This document shows, in pieces, positions 1 to 8,007 of a stretch of DNA of 64,000 nucleotides. The stretch is from positions 2,278,001-2,342,000 of the forward strand of contig NZ_CP129236.1 of NCBI RefSeq assembly GCF_030413615.1. The letters run 5' to 3'. The notes beneath the pieces are model-generated. The model was given only the letters and a program-made list of their open reading frames with translations, did no database searches and was not told where the DNA came from. The stretch comes from Planococcus shixiaomingii. GTDB taxonomy: Bacteria; Bacillota; Bacilli; Bacillales_A; Planococcaceae. The position numbers and the translations under genes were made by a program. Position 1 is the first letter of the stretch, and each line of letters starts with the position of its first letter.

Positions 1-343
1 TTCCCTTTCACGTAAAATAAGAACTAGATAAGTTAAACTGATGATTTTCCATCACCGAGCCTTTGCGAGGCGGTTAAAAAGATTTGGACCAAAGGGAATT
101 CATATTCCATACGTGCGGCTAATCAGCAAAATATGCGAAGCTTTTCCCTGCTCCATGCAAGCTTATAACAGCAAAAAAGCGTCAGCCTCTTTTCTATTTT
201 GCTCGATTACTTTCAGGAGAACAGCATAAGACATCACGCTTAATTTATTAGTGAATTCATGTGAGCGCTGACGAACTACTTATCTAAAGTGGCTGAAGCA
301 TTGGGGCCATTCTTTAATTCAGCTTATATAGAGAGCAAAGAAC
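1..343. other. Window-edge region without a supported gene
   Basis: No convincing gene is seen. A 62-codon open frame at 41-229 on the plus strand has no ribosome binding site and a composition unlike its neighbours. The right end leads into the sigma-W type promoter at 344. Confidence 0.6.
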
Positions 344-369
344 TGAAACTTTTTGCTCGTTGAAACGTA
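344..369 (+). promoter_or_regulatory. Sigma-W type promoter for xpaC-telA
   Basis: TGAAAC at 344-349, followed by five T, then exactly 16 nt to CGTA at 366-369. This matches the extracytoplasmic-function sigma-W consensus (TGAAAC-N16-CGTA). From memory, the xpaC-yaaN operon of B. subtilis belongs to the sigma-W regulon, which agrees. The start codon at 401 leaves a leader of roughly 25 nt. Confidence 0.8.
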
Positions 370-400
370 TTAAGATAGAGCAGTGAAGGAGGACCTTTTT

Positions 401-1099
401 ATGAAGCCATTTGAAAAATTCATCATGCGGCACGGTATTAGCCTGCCGATCATGACGGCCGTTTTTCCCGTCCTTTATTTGGGGGCAGAAATTGGCATAA
501 TCGCATCCGGTGCTGTGGCGGCAGGATCCTATATCGCGAGTTCCTCTACCATCAAACAATTCCAATTTTCTTCTGACTCCAAAAGGTTTCATATGACGCG
601 GAGCGAATATAAACATATACGAATTCAACTTAAAGAAGCGAAAGCAAAAATCAAACAGTTGCAAGGCCATTACTATCGTGTGCGCTCCATCTCGTATTAT
701 AAGCAGATCCGCGAAATGGTTCGCATCAGCCAAAAAATCGTTACTCATGTACAGCAGAATCCCAGACAGTTTTATCTTGCCGAACCGTTCTTTTATTCCC
801 ATTTGGATTCGGCGCTTGAACTGACAGAAAAATATACCCTTCTTGTCGGGCAGCCTATTAAAGACAAAGAATTAAAAATCGCCCTTCAAGACACACGCGA
901 CACGCTTGGATCAATGATTGGTGTTATGGAGACGGATTTAAAAAAAGTGTTGTCTACGGATGTCGAACAGTTGCGGATGGAATTGGAATATGCGCAAATG
1001 ACTCTCGAGAAGCACAATACTCAAGCACTCCCAATGCCAACTCAAACAGACAGTGAAGGAGACATGGAAAATGACAGAAAACCGATCAACTCAAAGTGA
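401..1099 (+). CDS. xpaC: XpaC family protein (232 aa)
   Basis: Member of the XpaC family, historically named for hydrolysis of 5-bromo-4-chloroindolyl phosphate and normally paired with a TelA-type protein. A hydrophobic stretch lies at about residues 12-40; the rest is basic at first, then Glu/Gln/Lys-rich and probably helical, suggesting a membrane-associated protein. The ATG at 401 is preferred over an in-frame GTG at 383 because GAAGGAGG lies at 385-392. The last 29 bases overlap telA, so translation is likely coupled. The sigma-W type promoter points to a cell-envelope stress role; the phosphatase name should not be taken as a demonstrated function. Confidence 0.85.
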   Translation: MKPFEKFIMRHGISLPIMTAVFPVLYLGAEIGIIASGAVAAGSYIASSSTIKQFQFSSDSKRFHMTRSEYKHIRIQLKEAKAKIKQLQGHYYRVRSISYYKQIREMVRISQKIVTHVQQNPRQFYLAEPFFYSHLDSALELTEKYTLLVGQPIKDKELKIALQDTRDTLGSMIGVMETDLKKVLSTDVEQLRMELEYAQMTLEKHNTQALPMPTQTDSEGDMENDRKPINSK

Positions 1100-2255
1100 A
1101 TTAGATGATTTACTCGGAAATCCATTTGGAATGCAGCCCGAGAAAGTTGAAACGAGCGTTGCCCAAACGAATGACGGCCGCCCTGTCGCCTTAATGGAAC
1201 GCCTGACAAAAGAAGAACAGGAAAAAGCGCGGGCTCTAGCTAAACAAATCCCTGCAGGAAATTATGAAGCGATTTTGACATATGGAGCAAATGCCCAGAA
1301 TCAGTTAAGCCAGTTTTCTCATAAGATGCTGGACCATGTCCAATCGAAAGATATCGGACCGGTTGGCGATGTGCTCCACGATTTGATGAGAAAACTGCAG
1401 GAATTGAATCCGGAAGAGCTGTCCCAGAAAAAGAAATCGGGCCTTCGCAAAATGTTTGCGAAAGCAAAATATTCCGTTCAGGAAATGATGACAAAATACC
1501 AAAAGCTGAGCACTCAAGTTGACCGTATTTCCATTCAGCTTGACCATTCCAAGCGCGGCTTGCTGGAAGATGTTCAAATGCTTGAACAGTTGTATGACCA
1601 AAACAAAACGTATTTCCAAGCGCTGAACGTCTATATTGCAGCCGCGGAATTAAAACGCGATGAAATTATGACTGAGACGATTCCGGCGCTGCGTAAAAAA
1701 GCGGAAGCGTCAAACGATCAAATGGCTTACCAGGAAGTCAACGACATGGCCCAGTTTTTAGATCGCTTGGAAAAACGGTTATATGATTTGCAGTTGTCGC
1801 GCCAAATCACGATTCAAAGTGCGCCGCAAATCCGTATGATTCAGCAAACGAACCAAACACTTGCCGAGAAGATCCAATCGTCGATCATGACATCCATTCC
1901 GTTGTGGAAAAACCAGATCGCCATTGCATTGACGCTTAACCGCCAAATGAAAGCTGTTGAAGCGCAGAAACAAGTGACAGCGACAACAAATGAATTGCTG
2001 TTGAAAAATTCCGAGATGCTGAAAATGAACTCGATTGAAACTGCCAAAGAAAACGAACGCGGCATCGTCGAGATTGAGACGTTGAAACAAACTCAGGAAA
2101 ACTTATTGACCACTATTGAAGAAACGCTTCGCATCCAAGCCGAAGGCCGCAGAAACCGCAAAGCCGCTGAAGTGGAAATCGGCAAAATGGAAGAAGATCT
2201 TAAGCAACGCCTGCTCGCCATTCACGACGACCGCGATGGCAAAACTCCATACTAA
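1071..2255 (+). CDS. TelA/YaaN-type toxic anion resistance protein (394 aa)
   Basis: TelA/KlaA family protein, known in some hosts for tellurite or other toxic-anion resistance; the B. subtilis counterpart beside xpaC is YaaN. The sequence is almost wholly helical and coiled-coil-like, with several long Glu/Lys/Gln runs and no signal peptide or membrane segment. The ATG at 1071 has GAAGGAG at 1055-1061 inside the end of xpaC; an upstream in-frame GTG at 1053 has no such site. Second gene of a sigma-W type operon, followed directly by a terminator. Family assignment is firm; the molecular activity of the family is not settled. Confidence 0.88.
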   Translation: MTENRSTQSELDDLLGNPFGMQPEKVETSVAQTNDGRPVALMERLTKEEQEKARALAKQIPAGNYEAILTYGANAQNQLSQFSHKMLDHVQSKDIGPVGDVLHDLMRKLQELNPEELSQKKKSGLRKMFAKAKYSVQEMMTKYQKLSTQVDRISIQLDHSKRGLLEDVQMLEQLYDQNKTYFQALNVYIAAAELKRDEIMTETIPALRKKAEASNDQMAYQEVNDMAQFLDRLEKRLYDLQLSRQITIQSAPQIRMIQQTNQTLAEKIQSSIMTSIPLWKNQIAIALTLNRQMKAVEAQKQVTATTNELLLKNSEMLKMNSIETAKENERGIVEIETLKQTQENLLTTIEETLRIQAEGRRNRKAAEVEIGKMEEDLKQRLLAIHDDRDGKTPY

Positions 2256-2260
2256 ACAGG

Positions 2261-2295
2261 AAAACCCGGAAAGCTATAAGCTTTCCGGGTTTTTT
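2261..2295 (+). terminator. Terminator after telA
   Basis: Stem AACCCGGAAAGC / GCTTTCCGGGTT with loop TATA, followed by a T run, six bases after the telA stop. Confidence 0.9.
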
Positions 2296-2307
2296 CGTTG
2301 CAGAATC

Positions 2308-2410
2308 GCATTTATCTGGTTATGGTGCGTATTTTGTCTGCAATAGAGCTTATTTCCTTCTCAACAAAGCGTATTTTGTATTTAATGGAGCATATTTTGC
2401 TCCAACACCC
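2308..2410. repeat. 21-bp tandem array, about 4.5 units
   Basis: Units start at 2327, 2348, 2369 and 2390, each 21 bp, with a shortened related unit from 2308. Shared core is GCGTATTTTGT (units 1 and 3 match over 11 bases; units 2 and 4 are diverged). It lies between the convergent telA and VWA genes. The period is close to two helical turns. No open frame of note is present. Confidence 0.65.
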
Positions 2411-2415
2411 TCTGC

Positions 2416-4269
2416 TCAGCCTGATTGGATGACCAAATGCAGCGTTCGTTTCAACAAACGAAGCGTCTGCTCGACAAACTGTTCCAACGAATCAGCGCTG
2501 ACGGATTTATTGCCATACATCATACGGTAAAAAGCGGCTTGCTCCTCTGAGATTGCATCACTGCTCAAAAACAAGTGCAGCACTTCGATGCCTTGTTTTT
2601 TTGCTTCAGCCACCGCATTGGCCGTATCGACAATGCCATTTTCTGCGTAATTGTAGGCAGATGGCTCTCCGTCGGAAAACACCAGCAAAAACCGGTGCTT
2701 TTCGGCTCTTCTTTTTACCCGATTGGCCATCCAGCGTATTGCAAAGCCGTCCCTGTTGTCTTCGTGCGCTTCCATCGAGAAGATCTCCTGGGCGTGGTCC
2801 CGGTTGCCGTCTTCCAGCTTATGCAGCCATTCAAAATAGTTCGGCTGGCTTGCATCGCTCGCCTCGTATGCATCTTCGTAATACAGCACAATTTCATGCG
2901 GCACGTTCAAGCTTCTCAAAACATCATGGAACAAGAGAACAGCTTGTTTCGTCTCATCCAATTTGTCGATCATCGAAGCCGAACCATCAATCAATAAACA
3001 AAATACCGCATCAAGTTCTTTCGATGGGGCTGTTTTGCGGTAAAACGGTTTCGGCCGTTCCTCAATGACAAGCGGCAGCAAGTTTTTGGATAGCCTCCCG
3101 GCGTTCAAGTTTTGCCGCACGTTTTCCTGCCGCTGCGTAATGCGTTTTTTCAACTCTTTCAACAAAGACCTCACATACGGCGCCTGTTTTTTTCGCCAAA
3201 GGTCGATAATCCCTTGATCATCCCTTTTTGTGTGGATACGGCTTTCGCTGTAGACGACTCCGTCGTTGGCCGCTCCAAACTTGCCTTTCGCTTCTTTCGG
3301 CAACTTGTTCATTTGGCGGTCTTCTTCTTCATTATCTTCTACATGATCGCCTTTAGAATCCCCGCGGGCCGTTTGCTGCACTTCCCCGTCGCCTTGTTCT
3401 TCCCTGCCGCCTTCTGCGAACTGGGAATCGCCGCGTTCCAGTTCAAATTCCATTGCCGCCGCTTCGGAAAGTTCCGTCTCCCTGTGCCACGACTGAAACC
3501 ACTCTTCAATCGTCTCAATTTCTTCTTCGCTGTCCGTTTGCTCTGCCTCAATGCCTTCGTGGTAATGAAACGGCGGTACTTTCTCTACAGAGTCCCCGAA
3601 AGTATAGTACGTGTGGATGCTATCGGATTCCAGCTGATACTCTAGGCGCATCATCAATTGTTCAACGACTCGAACAGAGTCCTTAGTAGACTTGGCATCA
3701 AATATATGGGTCCACACATAAAATAAAGGTTCTAATGCATCGCTGACTTTAACTTCTTCTCCCCGCAGCCGCAAATAAGCTGCATTTAAAAAAGCATCCG
3801 CCAAAAATCCTTTTTGTAAATTTTGCTGGAATTGCCCTTTATGGTAATCCCGGTACACGGATTCCCTCACCGCAAAAGCGCCAGCAGTCCCCGGACGTTC
3901 TTTGCTGATTTTTTCCGTCAACCTGAATTCTTCTGCACATAGCAGCAGCTGTTCCTTTAGCGCCGGCAGCTTGGAACTCTTACGAACAAAGTTGCGCCAG
4001 TCTTTCAAGCCAAAATTGCGCCAATAGCCTGCTCCCAGTAAATAAACGTCTGATTTATAACCGTTTCGTTCGATATGTTTTGGCCGATGTTTCCAAAAGA
4101 CGCTAATTGAAATGGCTGATTCGGAAGGACGCACTTCCATCAATTTTCGGGTGGTCACTTTAAGGAACGGCGCATCTGCCAGCGCTCCCGCCAGCAGTTC
4201 CATTTGATGCAGCATTTTTGTATCCAGTGTTTCATTGTTGAATTGAATAAAACGATTGACTGAAGCCAT
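2416..4269 (-). CDS. VWA-domain protein, CobT/YojO type (617 aa)
   Basis: Resembles B. subtilis YojO: an N-terminal helical region, a very acidic linker at about residues 240-325, and a C-terminal von Willebrand A domain with the metal-site motif DGSAS near residue 428 and a later FSDGE motif. Proteins of this type act with a MoxR AAA ATPase, encoded immediately upstream (9 bp gap), as a chaperone-like pair that inserts cofactors or remodels a target enzyme. ATG at 4269 is chosen because AGGTG lies just upstream; an in-frame GTG at 4278 would abut the MoxR stop. The client is unknown; the persistent linkage to odhAB makes 2-oxoglutarate dehydrogenase or a neighbouring metabolic enzyme a guess only. 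Confidence 0.85.
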   Translation of the reverse strand: MASVNRFIQFNNETLDTKMLHQMELLAGALADAPFLKVTTRKLMEVRPSESAISISVFWKHRPKHIERNGYKSDVYLLGAGYWRNFGLKDWRNFVRKSSKLPALKEQLLLCAEEFRLTEKISKERPGTAGAFAVRESVYRDYHKGQFQQNLQKGFLADAFLNAAYLRLRGEEVKVSDALEPLFYVWTHIFDAKSTKDSVRVVEQLMMRLEYQLESDSIHTYYTFGDSVEKVPPFHYHEGIEAEQTDSEEEIETIEEWFQSWHRETELSEAAAMEFELERGDSQFAEGGREEQGDGEVQQTARGDSKGDHVEDNEEEDRQMNKLPKEAKGKFGAANDGVVYSESRIHTKRDDQGIIDLWRKKQAPYVRSLLKELKKRITQRQENVRQNLNAGRLSKNLLPLVIEERPKPFYRKTAPSKELDAVFCLLIDGSASMIDKLDETKQAVLLFHDVLRSLNVPHEIVLYYEDAYEASDASQPNYFEWLHKLEDGNRDHAQEIFSMEAHEDNRDGFAIRWMANRVKRRAEKHRFLLVFSDGEPSAYNYAENGIVDTANAVAEAKKQGIEVLHLFLSSDAISEEQAAFYRMMYGNKSVSADSLEQFVEQTLRLLKRTLHLVIQSG

Positions 4270-4278
4270 CCTTTTCAC

Positions 4279-5136
4279 CTACTTTTTCCAAGTATGAGCC
4301 AAGTCCATGAACAAATCGCGTTCACTTTCATCTTCCAGTTTTTCCGCGATGGCGTATTGAACCGCCCGGAGCGGATCCATATGCAGAGATAAAGCCGTCG
4401 CATCCAGCAAACTGCGGATCGACGCCGCTTCTTCCGACAACAGGCCATTTTCCACTTGTTTCATCAAGTCGCCCGCAAGTTCGAGCATAAAGTCTTTTAG
4501 TTGCTTTGGTGCGTCCGGAAATTCCCGGTCCCACAATTCCGCCAGCTGGCCGCCAGTCAAATATGGAATCGGATATGCGATAAAACGGTTTTTCAAGGCT
4601 TCATTCATTGGAGTCGTTCCGATATAGCCTTCGTTGATTGCAGCAATGACACCGAAATCCGGGTGGGCTTGAATGACTTCTCCTGTAAACGGATTGGTCA
4701 TCATGCGTCGGTGATCCAACGCACTATGCAGAATTGGCAAGGTTTCAGCTTTTGCCATATTGATTTCGTCAATGTAAAGAAAATGGCCTTTTTTCATCGC
4801 AGTCACGACTGGTCCTTCAACAAATTCAATCGCGCTTTGGCCATCACGCTGCACCAATGTTTTAAAACCGAGCAATGCTTCGGCGTCCAAATCGACTGAG
4901 CAGTTGATGCTTTGCATCGGCTGGGAAAAAGTCGAAGAAATGCTTTCAGCCAGCTTTGTTTTGCCTGCACCTGTCGGCCCTTTCAAGAGGACCGGTTTTC
5001 TTAAAACGACTGCGGATAAAATATCTTGCCATAAAAATTTGTCCGGTGCGATATATCCGCCTTCACCAATCAACGTGCTGTACTCGCCATGCGCGCGCCC
5101 ACTTCTTGATGCAATATCTTGTTGAATTAACGACAT
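4279..5136 (-). CDS. MoxR-family AAA ATPase, YojN type (285 aa)
   Basis: AAA+ ATPase of the MoxR/NorQ class. Walker A is GPTGAGKT at residues 53-60 and Walker B is FLYIDEINMA; an arginine finger-like ENR-type segment (LKNRFIAYPIPY) follows. ATG at 5136 is preceded by GAGGGAG. It forms an operon with the VWA protein downstream, the usual MoxR-VWA partnership in which ATP hydrolysis drives remodelling of a client bound by the VWA protein. Length fits the family. Expected to be cytoplasmic. Confidence 0.9.
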   Translation of the reverse strand: MSLIQQDIASRSGRAHGEYSTLIGEGGYIAPDKFLWQDILSAVVLRKPVLLKGPTGAGKTKLAESISSTFSQPMQSINCSVDLDAEALLGFKTLVQRDGQSAIEFVEGPVVTAMKKGHFLYIDEINMAKAETLPILHSALDHRRMMTNPFTGEVIQAHPDFGVIAAINEGYIGTTPMNEALKNRFIAYPIPYLTGGQLAELWDREFPDAPKQLKDFMLELAGDLMKQVENGLLSEEAASIRSLLDATALSLHMDPLRAVQYAIAEKLEDESERDLFMDLAHTWKK

Positions 5137-5162
5137 GTCTACTCCCTCTTTTCCATAGAAAA

Positions 5163-5184
5163 AACCGATGAACTTTCATCGGCT
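5163..5184 (-). terminator. Terminator after the DUF6501-like gene
   Basis: Stem CCGATGAA / TTCATCGG (5165-5182) followed on the minus strand by TTTTTT. Confidence 0.85.
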
Positions 5185-5208
5185 GTTTCACTGTTCTTAT
5201 TACTTTTC

Positions 5209-5406
5209 TTACTCAAAGTATGTCTTGTAAAACCCGCCGACTTTGCCGGTATTATCCACGACAAAAATAAATTCGTCGGTTTCATTTTTTACTTCGTATG
5301 TTTTTCCGACAGTAAGTACATTTGAAACTAAGAACTTAGAAGCATTTGTATGCTTGCACGTTACTTTTTTGATCGTTTCTTTTGTTTGCCATTCGTTGTG
5401 AATCAC
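5209..5406 (-). CDS. Small conserved protein, DUF6501-like (65 aa)
   Basis: A 65-residue protein beginning MIHNEWQ, with a central segment VLTVGKTYEVKNETDEF and ending GGFYKTYFE. I recall this pattern from a small uncharacterised Bacillales family (DUF6501), but the name is from memory. The GTG at 5406 is chosen; AAAGG lies nine bases upstream, whereas the ATG at 5415 overlaps that site. No membrane segment. It has its own promoter and terminator, so it is a single-gene unit. Confidence 0.7.
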   Translation of the reverse strand: MIHNEWQTKETIKKVTCKHTNASKFLVSNVLTVGKTYEVKNETDEFIFVVDNTGKVGGFYKTYFE

Positions 5407-5439
5407 AGTCCTCATCCTTTGCTATGTGTCTATCCTTCT

Positions 5440-5468
5440 AGTATAAGGAAAAAAGCAGTGAATATCAA
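5440..5468 (-). promoter_or_regulatory. Sigma-A promoter for the DUF6501-like gene
   Basis: On the minus strand TTGATA (5463-5468), 17 bp spacer, TATACT (5440-5445). Confidence 0.8.
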
Positions 5469-5473
5469 ACAAG

Positions 5474-6064
5474 CTATTTACGGGCAGTTTTTTTTTGATA
5501 ATAATAGCGGCCGACAAAAACCAATATGACAAAAAAGGACACGGCCACTAAAAACAGCTGCAGATTACCTATTATTCTTTCATAAGCATAGGGAAAACTT
5601 CGGCCCACGTTAAAATAAATCAGCATCCAGAGACTTCCTGCTGGATAGGCGTATAAAACATACCGGAAAAATGGGTAATGGTGGACACCGACCACAAAGG
5701 GCATTGCCCAACGGATTCCTGGCAGAAAAAAGCTCATCGGTATTGTCCAGCTGCCATGCTTTTCCATGAAAACTGTAAAACGCTCAAGCGGTTTTTTCAT
5801 ATGGGTGTTATTCAAACGCTGAATCAAGAGATTTCCAAAAACCCGTCCGATAATATAAGAGAATGTGTTGCTTGAAACCAACCCTAAATAGGATGAAAGA
5901 AACGCATAGTACGGATTGAAATGGCTGATTTCCGTCATTACACCGGAAAACGCGGCAGCAGCTTCGTTCGGTATCGGCACACCAAGAGGCGTAACCAAAT
6001 TAAATATAAACATAGCTAAATAACCATACTCTTCAATTACTTCCGCAAAAAAATCCATATCCAT
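5474..6064 (-). CDS. DedA family (VTT/SNARE-associated) membrane protein (196 aa)
   Basis: Integral membrane protein of the DedA superfamily, some members of which move lipids across the bilayer and affect membrane potential and antibiotic tolerance. Seen here: N-terminal amphipathic segment, the early motif LGVPIPNEAAAAFSG, the re-entrant-loop motif FFLPGIRWAMPF, and a C-terminal membrane helix ending in a basic tail. ATG at 6064 is chosen (AAAGGCGG eight bases upstream). The gene follows odhB but lies past a terminator, so it probably has its own promoter. The substrate cannot be told. Confidence 0.85.
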   Translation of the reverse strand: MDMDFFAEVIEEYGYLAMFIFNLVTPLGVPIPNEAAAAFSGVMTEISHFNPYYAFLSSYLGLVSSNTFSYIIGRVFGNLLIQRLNNTHMKKPLERFTVFMEKHGSWTIPMSFFLPGIRWAMPFVVGVHHYPFFRYVLYAYPAGSLWMLIYFNVGRSFPYAYERIIGNLQLFLVAVSFFVILVFVGRYYYQKKTARK

Positions 6065-6103
6065 CGCAATAACCGCCTTTTGCCTTTCTTTTATCTCTAT
6101 ATT

Positions 6104-6138
6104 GACAAAAAAAAAGCAGCCCTGCAATGCAGGACTAC
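6104..6138 (-). terminator. Terminator after odhB
   Basis: Short stem CCTGCA / TGCAGG with flanking pairs (GTCCTGCATTGCAGGGC on the minus strand), then a run of nine T. Confidence 0.8.
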
Positions 6139-6151
6139 CGGGAATTCTATT

Positions 6152-7417
6152 TTAAGATTCAAGAAGCAAATCTTCAGGGTTTTCGATCAAGTCTTTTACC
6201 ATTTTCAAGAATCCAACTGAATCGCTGCCATCGATTACACGGTGGTCATAAGAAAGTGCTACGTACATCATTGGGCGAATTTCGATTGAATCTCCAATAG
6301 CAACCGGACGTTTTTGGATTGTGTGCATACCTAGGATCCCAACTTGCGTACCGTTCAGGATTGGTGTAGACATTAGGGAGCCAAAGACACCGCCGTTAGT
6401 GATGGTGAATGAACCGCCTGTCATATCAGCGATTGACAACTTCTTGTCGCGTGCTTTTTTAGCAAGGTCCGCAATGCTCGCTTCGATTTCAGCAAAGTTC
6501 TTTTTGTCCGTATCGCGTACGATCGGCACAACAAGGCCTTCTTCAGTTGAAACCGCAATCCCTACATCGAAGAATTGCTTAAGCAAGACGTCAGTGCCGT
6601 CAAGTTCAGCGTTAACATACGGGTATTTTTTAAGAGCCGCTGTAACAGCTTTCGTGAAGAATGACATAAAGCCTAAACGCGTGCCATCATGGTCTTGTTG
6701 GAATTTATCTTTTTTGCGGCTGCGAAGCGCCATCACGTTCGTCATATCGATTTCGTTGAACGTAGTCAACATTGCAGTTGATTGTTTAACTTCAAGCAAT
6801 CGTTTCGCAATGGTTTGGCGGCGTCTCGACATTTTCTCGCGTACGATGCGGCCATTTTCTTCGTCAGAAGATGGAGCAGCAGCGGCTTTAGGAGCTTCAG
6901 TCTTAGCTGCAGGAGCGCTAGCTGCCGCAGGCTGTGAACTATGTGCTTCTACGTCTTGAACACGTACACGGCCCATTGGGTCTACAGGTGAGATGGCTGC
7001 AAGATCAATGCCTTTTTCGCGCGCCAATTTGCGTGCTGCCGGGCTTGCAATCGTACGGTCTGAAGAAGTTTGTTCTTCAGCAGCCGGATCTTTCGCTACA
7101 GGTTCCATTGTAGCTGGAGCTTCTGCTTTAGCAGACGGTTCTTCCGCTTTTGGTGCAGGTGCAGAGCTTTCGCCCGCGCCTGATGCAGCACCGACAATCG
7201 CAATTACTTGACCAACTTCAACTGTTTCGCCTTCTTGAGCCAAGTGTTCTTGAACAACACCCGCTTCTTCTGAGATGACTTCAACGTTTACTTTATCTGT
7301 TTCCAGCTCAACGATGAATTCACCTTTCTCCACAGTTTCGCCTGGCTGTTTAAGCCATTGAGCGATTGTTCCTTCTGTAATCGATTCCGCTAATTCAGGT
7401 ACTTTGATTTCTGCCAC
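6152..7417 (-). CDS. odhB: Dihydrolipoyllysine succinyltransferase, E2 of 2-oxoglutarate dehydrogenase (421 aa)
   Basis: Second enzyme of the 2-oxoglutarate dehydrogenase complex in the TCA cycle, transferring the succinyl group to CoA. Domains in order: lipoyl domain with the lipoylated lysine in ETDKVNV (K42), an Ala/Pro/Glu-rich linker, the E1/E3-binding domain ([14 protein letters not shown], then [11 protein letters not shown]), a second linker, and the catalytic domain ending with the DHRVIDG motif. The start is GTG at 7417, eight bases after AGGAGG; an upstream TTG/ATG extension is not supported. It is separated from odhA by about 590 bp, unusually far for this pair, so it may have an extra promoter or processed leader. 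Confidence 0.97.
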   Translation of the reverse strand: MAEIKVPELAESITEGTIAQWLKQPGETVEKGEFIVELETDKVNVEVISEEAGVVQEHLAQEGETVEVGQVIAIVGAASGAGESSAPAPKAEEPSAKAEAPATMEPVAKDPAAEEQTSSDRTIASPAARKLAREKGIDLAAISPVDPMGRVRVQDVEAHSSQPAAASAPAAKTEAPKAAAAPSSDEENGRIVREKMSRRRQTIAKRLLEVKQSTAMLTTFNEIDMTNVMALRSRKKDKFQQDHDGTRLGFMSFFTKAVTAALKKYPYVNAELDGTDVLLKQFFDVGIAVSTEEGLVVPIVRDTDKKNFAEIEASIADLAKKARDKKLSIADMTGGSFTITNGGVFGSLMSTPILNGTQVGILGMHTIQKRPVAIGDSIEIRPMMYVALSYDHRVIDGSDSVGFLKMVKDLIENPEDLLLES

Positions 7418-7455
7418 AAAAAATTCCTCCTTAGATTTTCCTGCTTCTAGCAACA

Positions 7456-7645
7456 TCCGCTTTGCGCCTTGCAGCGGAAAGTCAGACTGTTTCTAAAAGC
7501 CCGTTTGGTTCAATAAACAGTCTTGCCTTTATTTCTATTTGACGGACAGCACGATTTCCGCTTTGAAAAGCGGAAAATCAAACTGACCATAAAATCGCAT
7601 TGGTTAAACTAACAGTCAGTGAGCAGAAGACCCTCTCACTGACTG
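7456..7645 (-). promoter_or_regulatory. Structured leader of odhB: series of hairpins
   Basis: Four inverted repeats precede odhB: TCCGCT/AGCGGA (about 7458-7480), AGACTGTTT/AAACAGTCT (about 7485-7524), a TTTCCGCTT/AAGCGGAAA hairpin (about 7556-7576) and the strongest, CAGTCAGTGAG at 7613-7623 with CTCACTGACTG at 7635-7645 (11 perfect pairs, 11-nt loop). None is followed by a T run in either direction, so they are not plain terminators. They may shape processing or stability of an odhA-odhB transcript. Confidence 0.55.
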
Positions 7646-7734
7646 AGGCTTCTCTTAATCCTACCAGGTAAAGGTGCTTCCTGTAAGTAAAATCGTTCTA
7701 TATAAATTTGAACTATAGTATTATCATTTTACAC

Positions 7735-7975
7735 ACCGCTTCGGCCGCTTAGGGAAAGGCAAAGACGATTGCTCCTGCGCAAGCTCGTCGCAAAGGAGGC
7801 GCCTTAAGTTCGTGGCGCTCCTTGGCTTTCGCAATAAGCCGAGAAGACCACTCGTCTTCTTGCTTCGCCTAGCCCATGGACGCGCCGGCGCTAAGATATC
7901 TCTCGGTATGGAGCAAAACAGCGAAGACTCCTGCGAGACCGCGGAAAGCGCAGCTGTTTTGCGGAATACCATAAG
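7735..7975. repeat. GC-rich palindromic repeat between odhA and odhB
   Basis: About 240 bp, distinctly GC-richer than its flanks. It contains an imperfect inverted repeat (7905-7923 with 7950-7970, sharing GCAAAACAGC) and the words GAAGACTCCTGCG, CCGCGGAAAGCG and CTCGTCGCAAAG, all also present in the larger repeats at 16460-16910 and 49364-50025. It is probably a diverged member of the same family. No ribosome binding site or plausible protein is present. Confidence 0.6.
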
Positions 7976-8007
7976 TTAAAGAAATTAAGTTCAAGATATA
8001 TAGTTTC

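Noticed and set aside
41..229. 62-codon open frame at the left edge
   Set aside because: No ribosome binding site, unusual composition, no family resemblance; likely chance.
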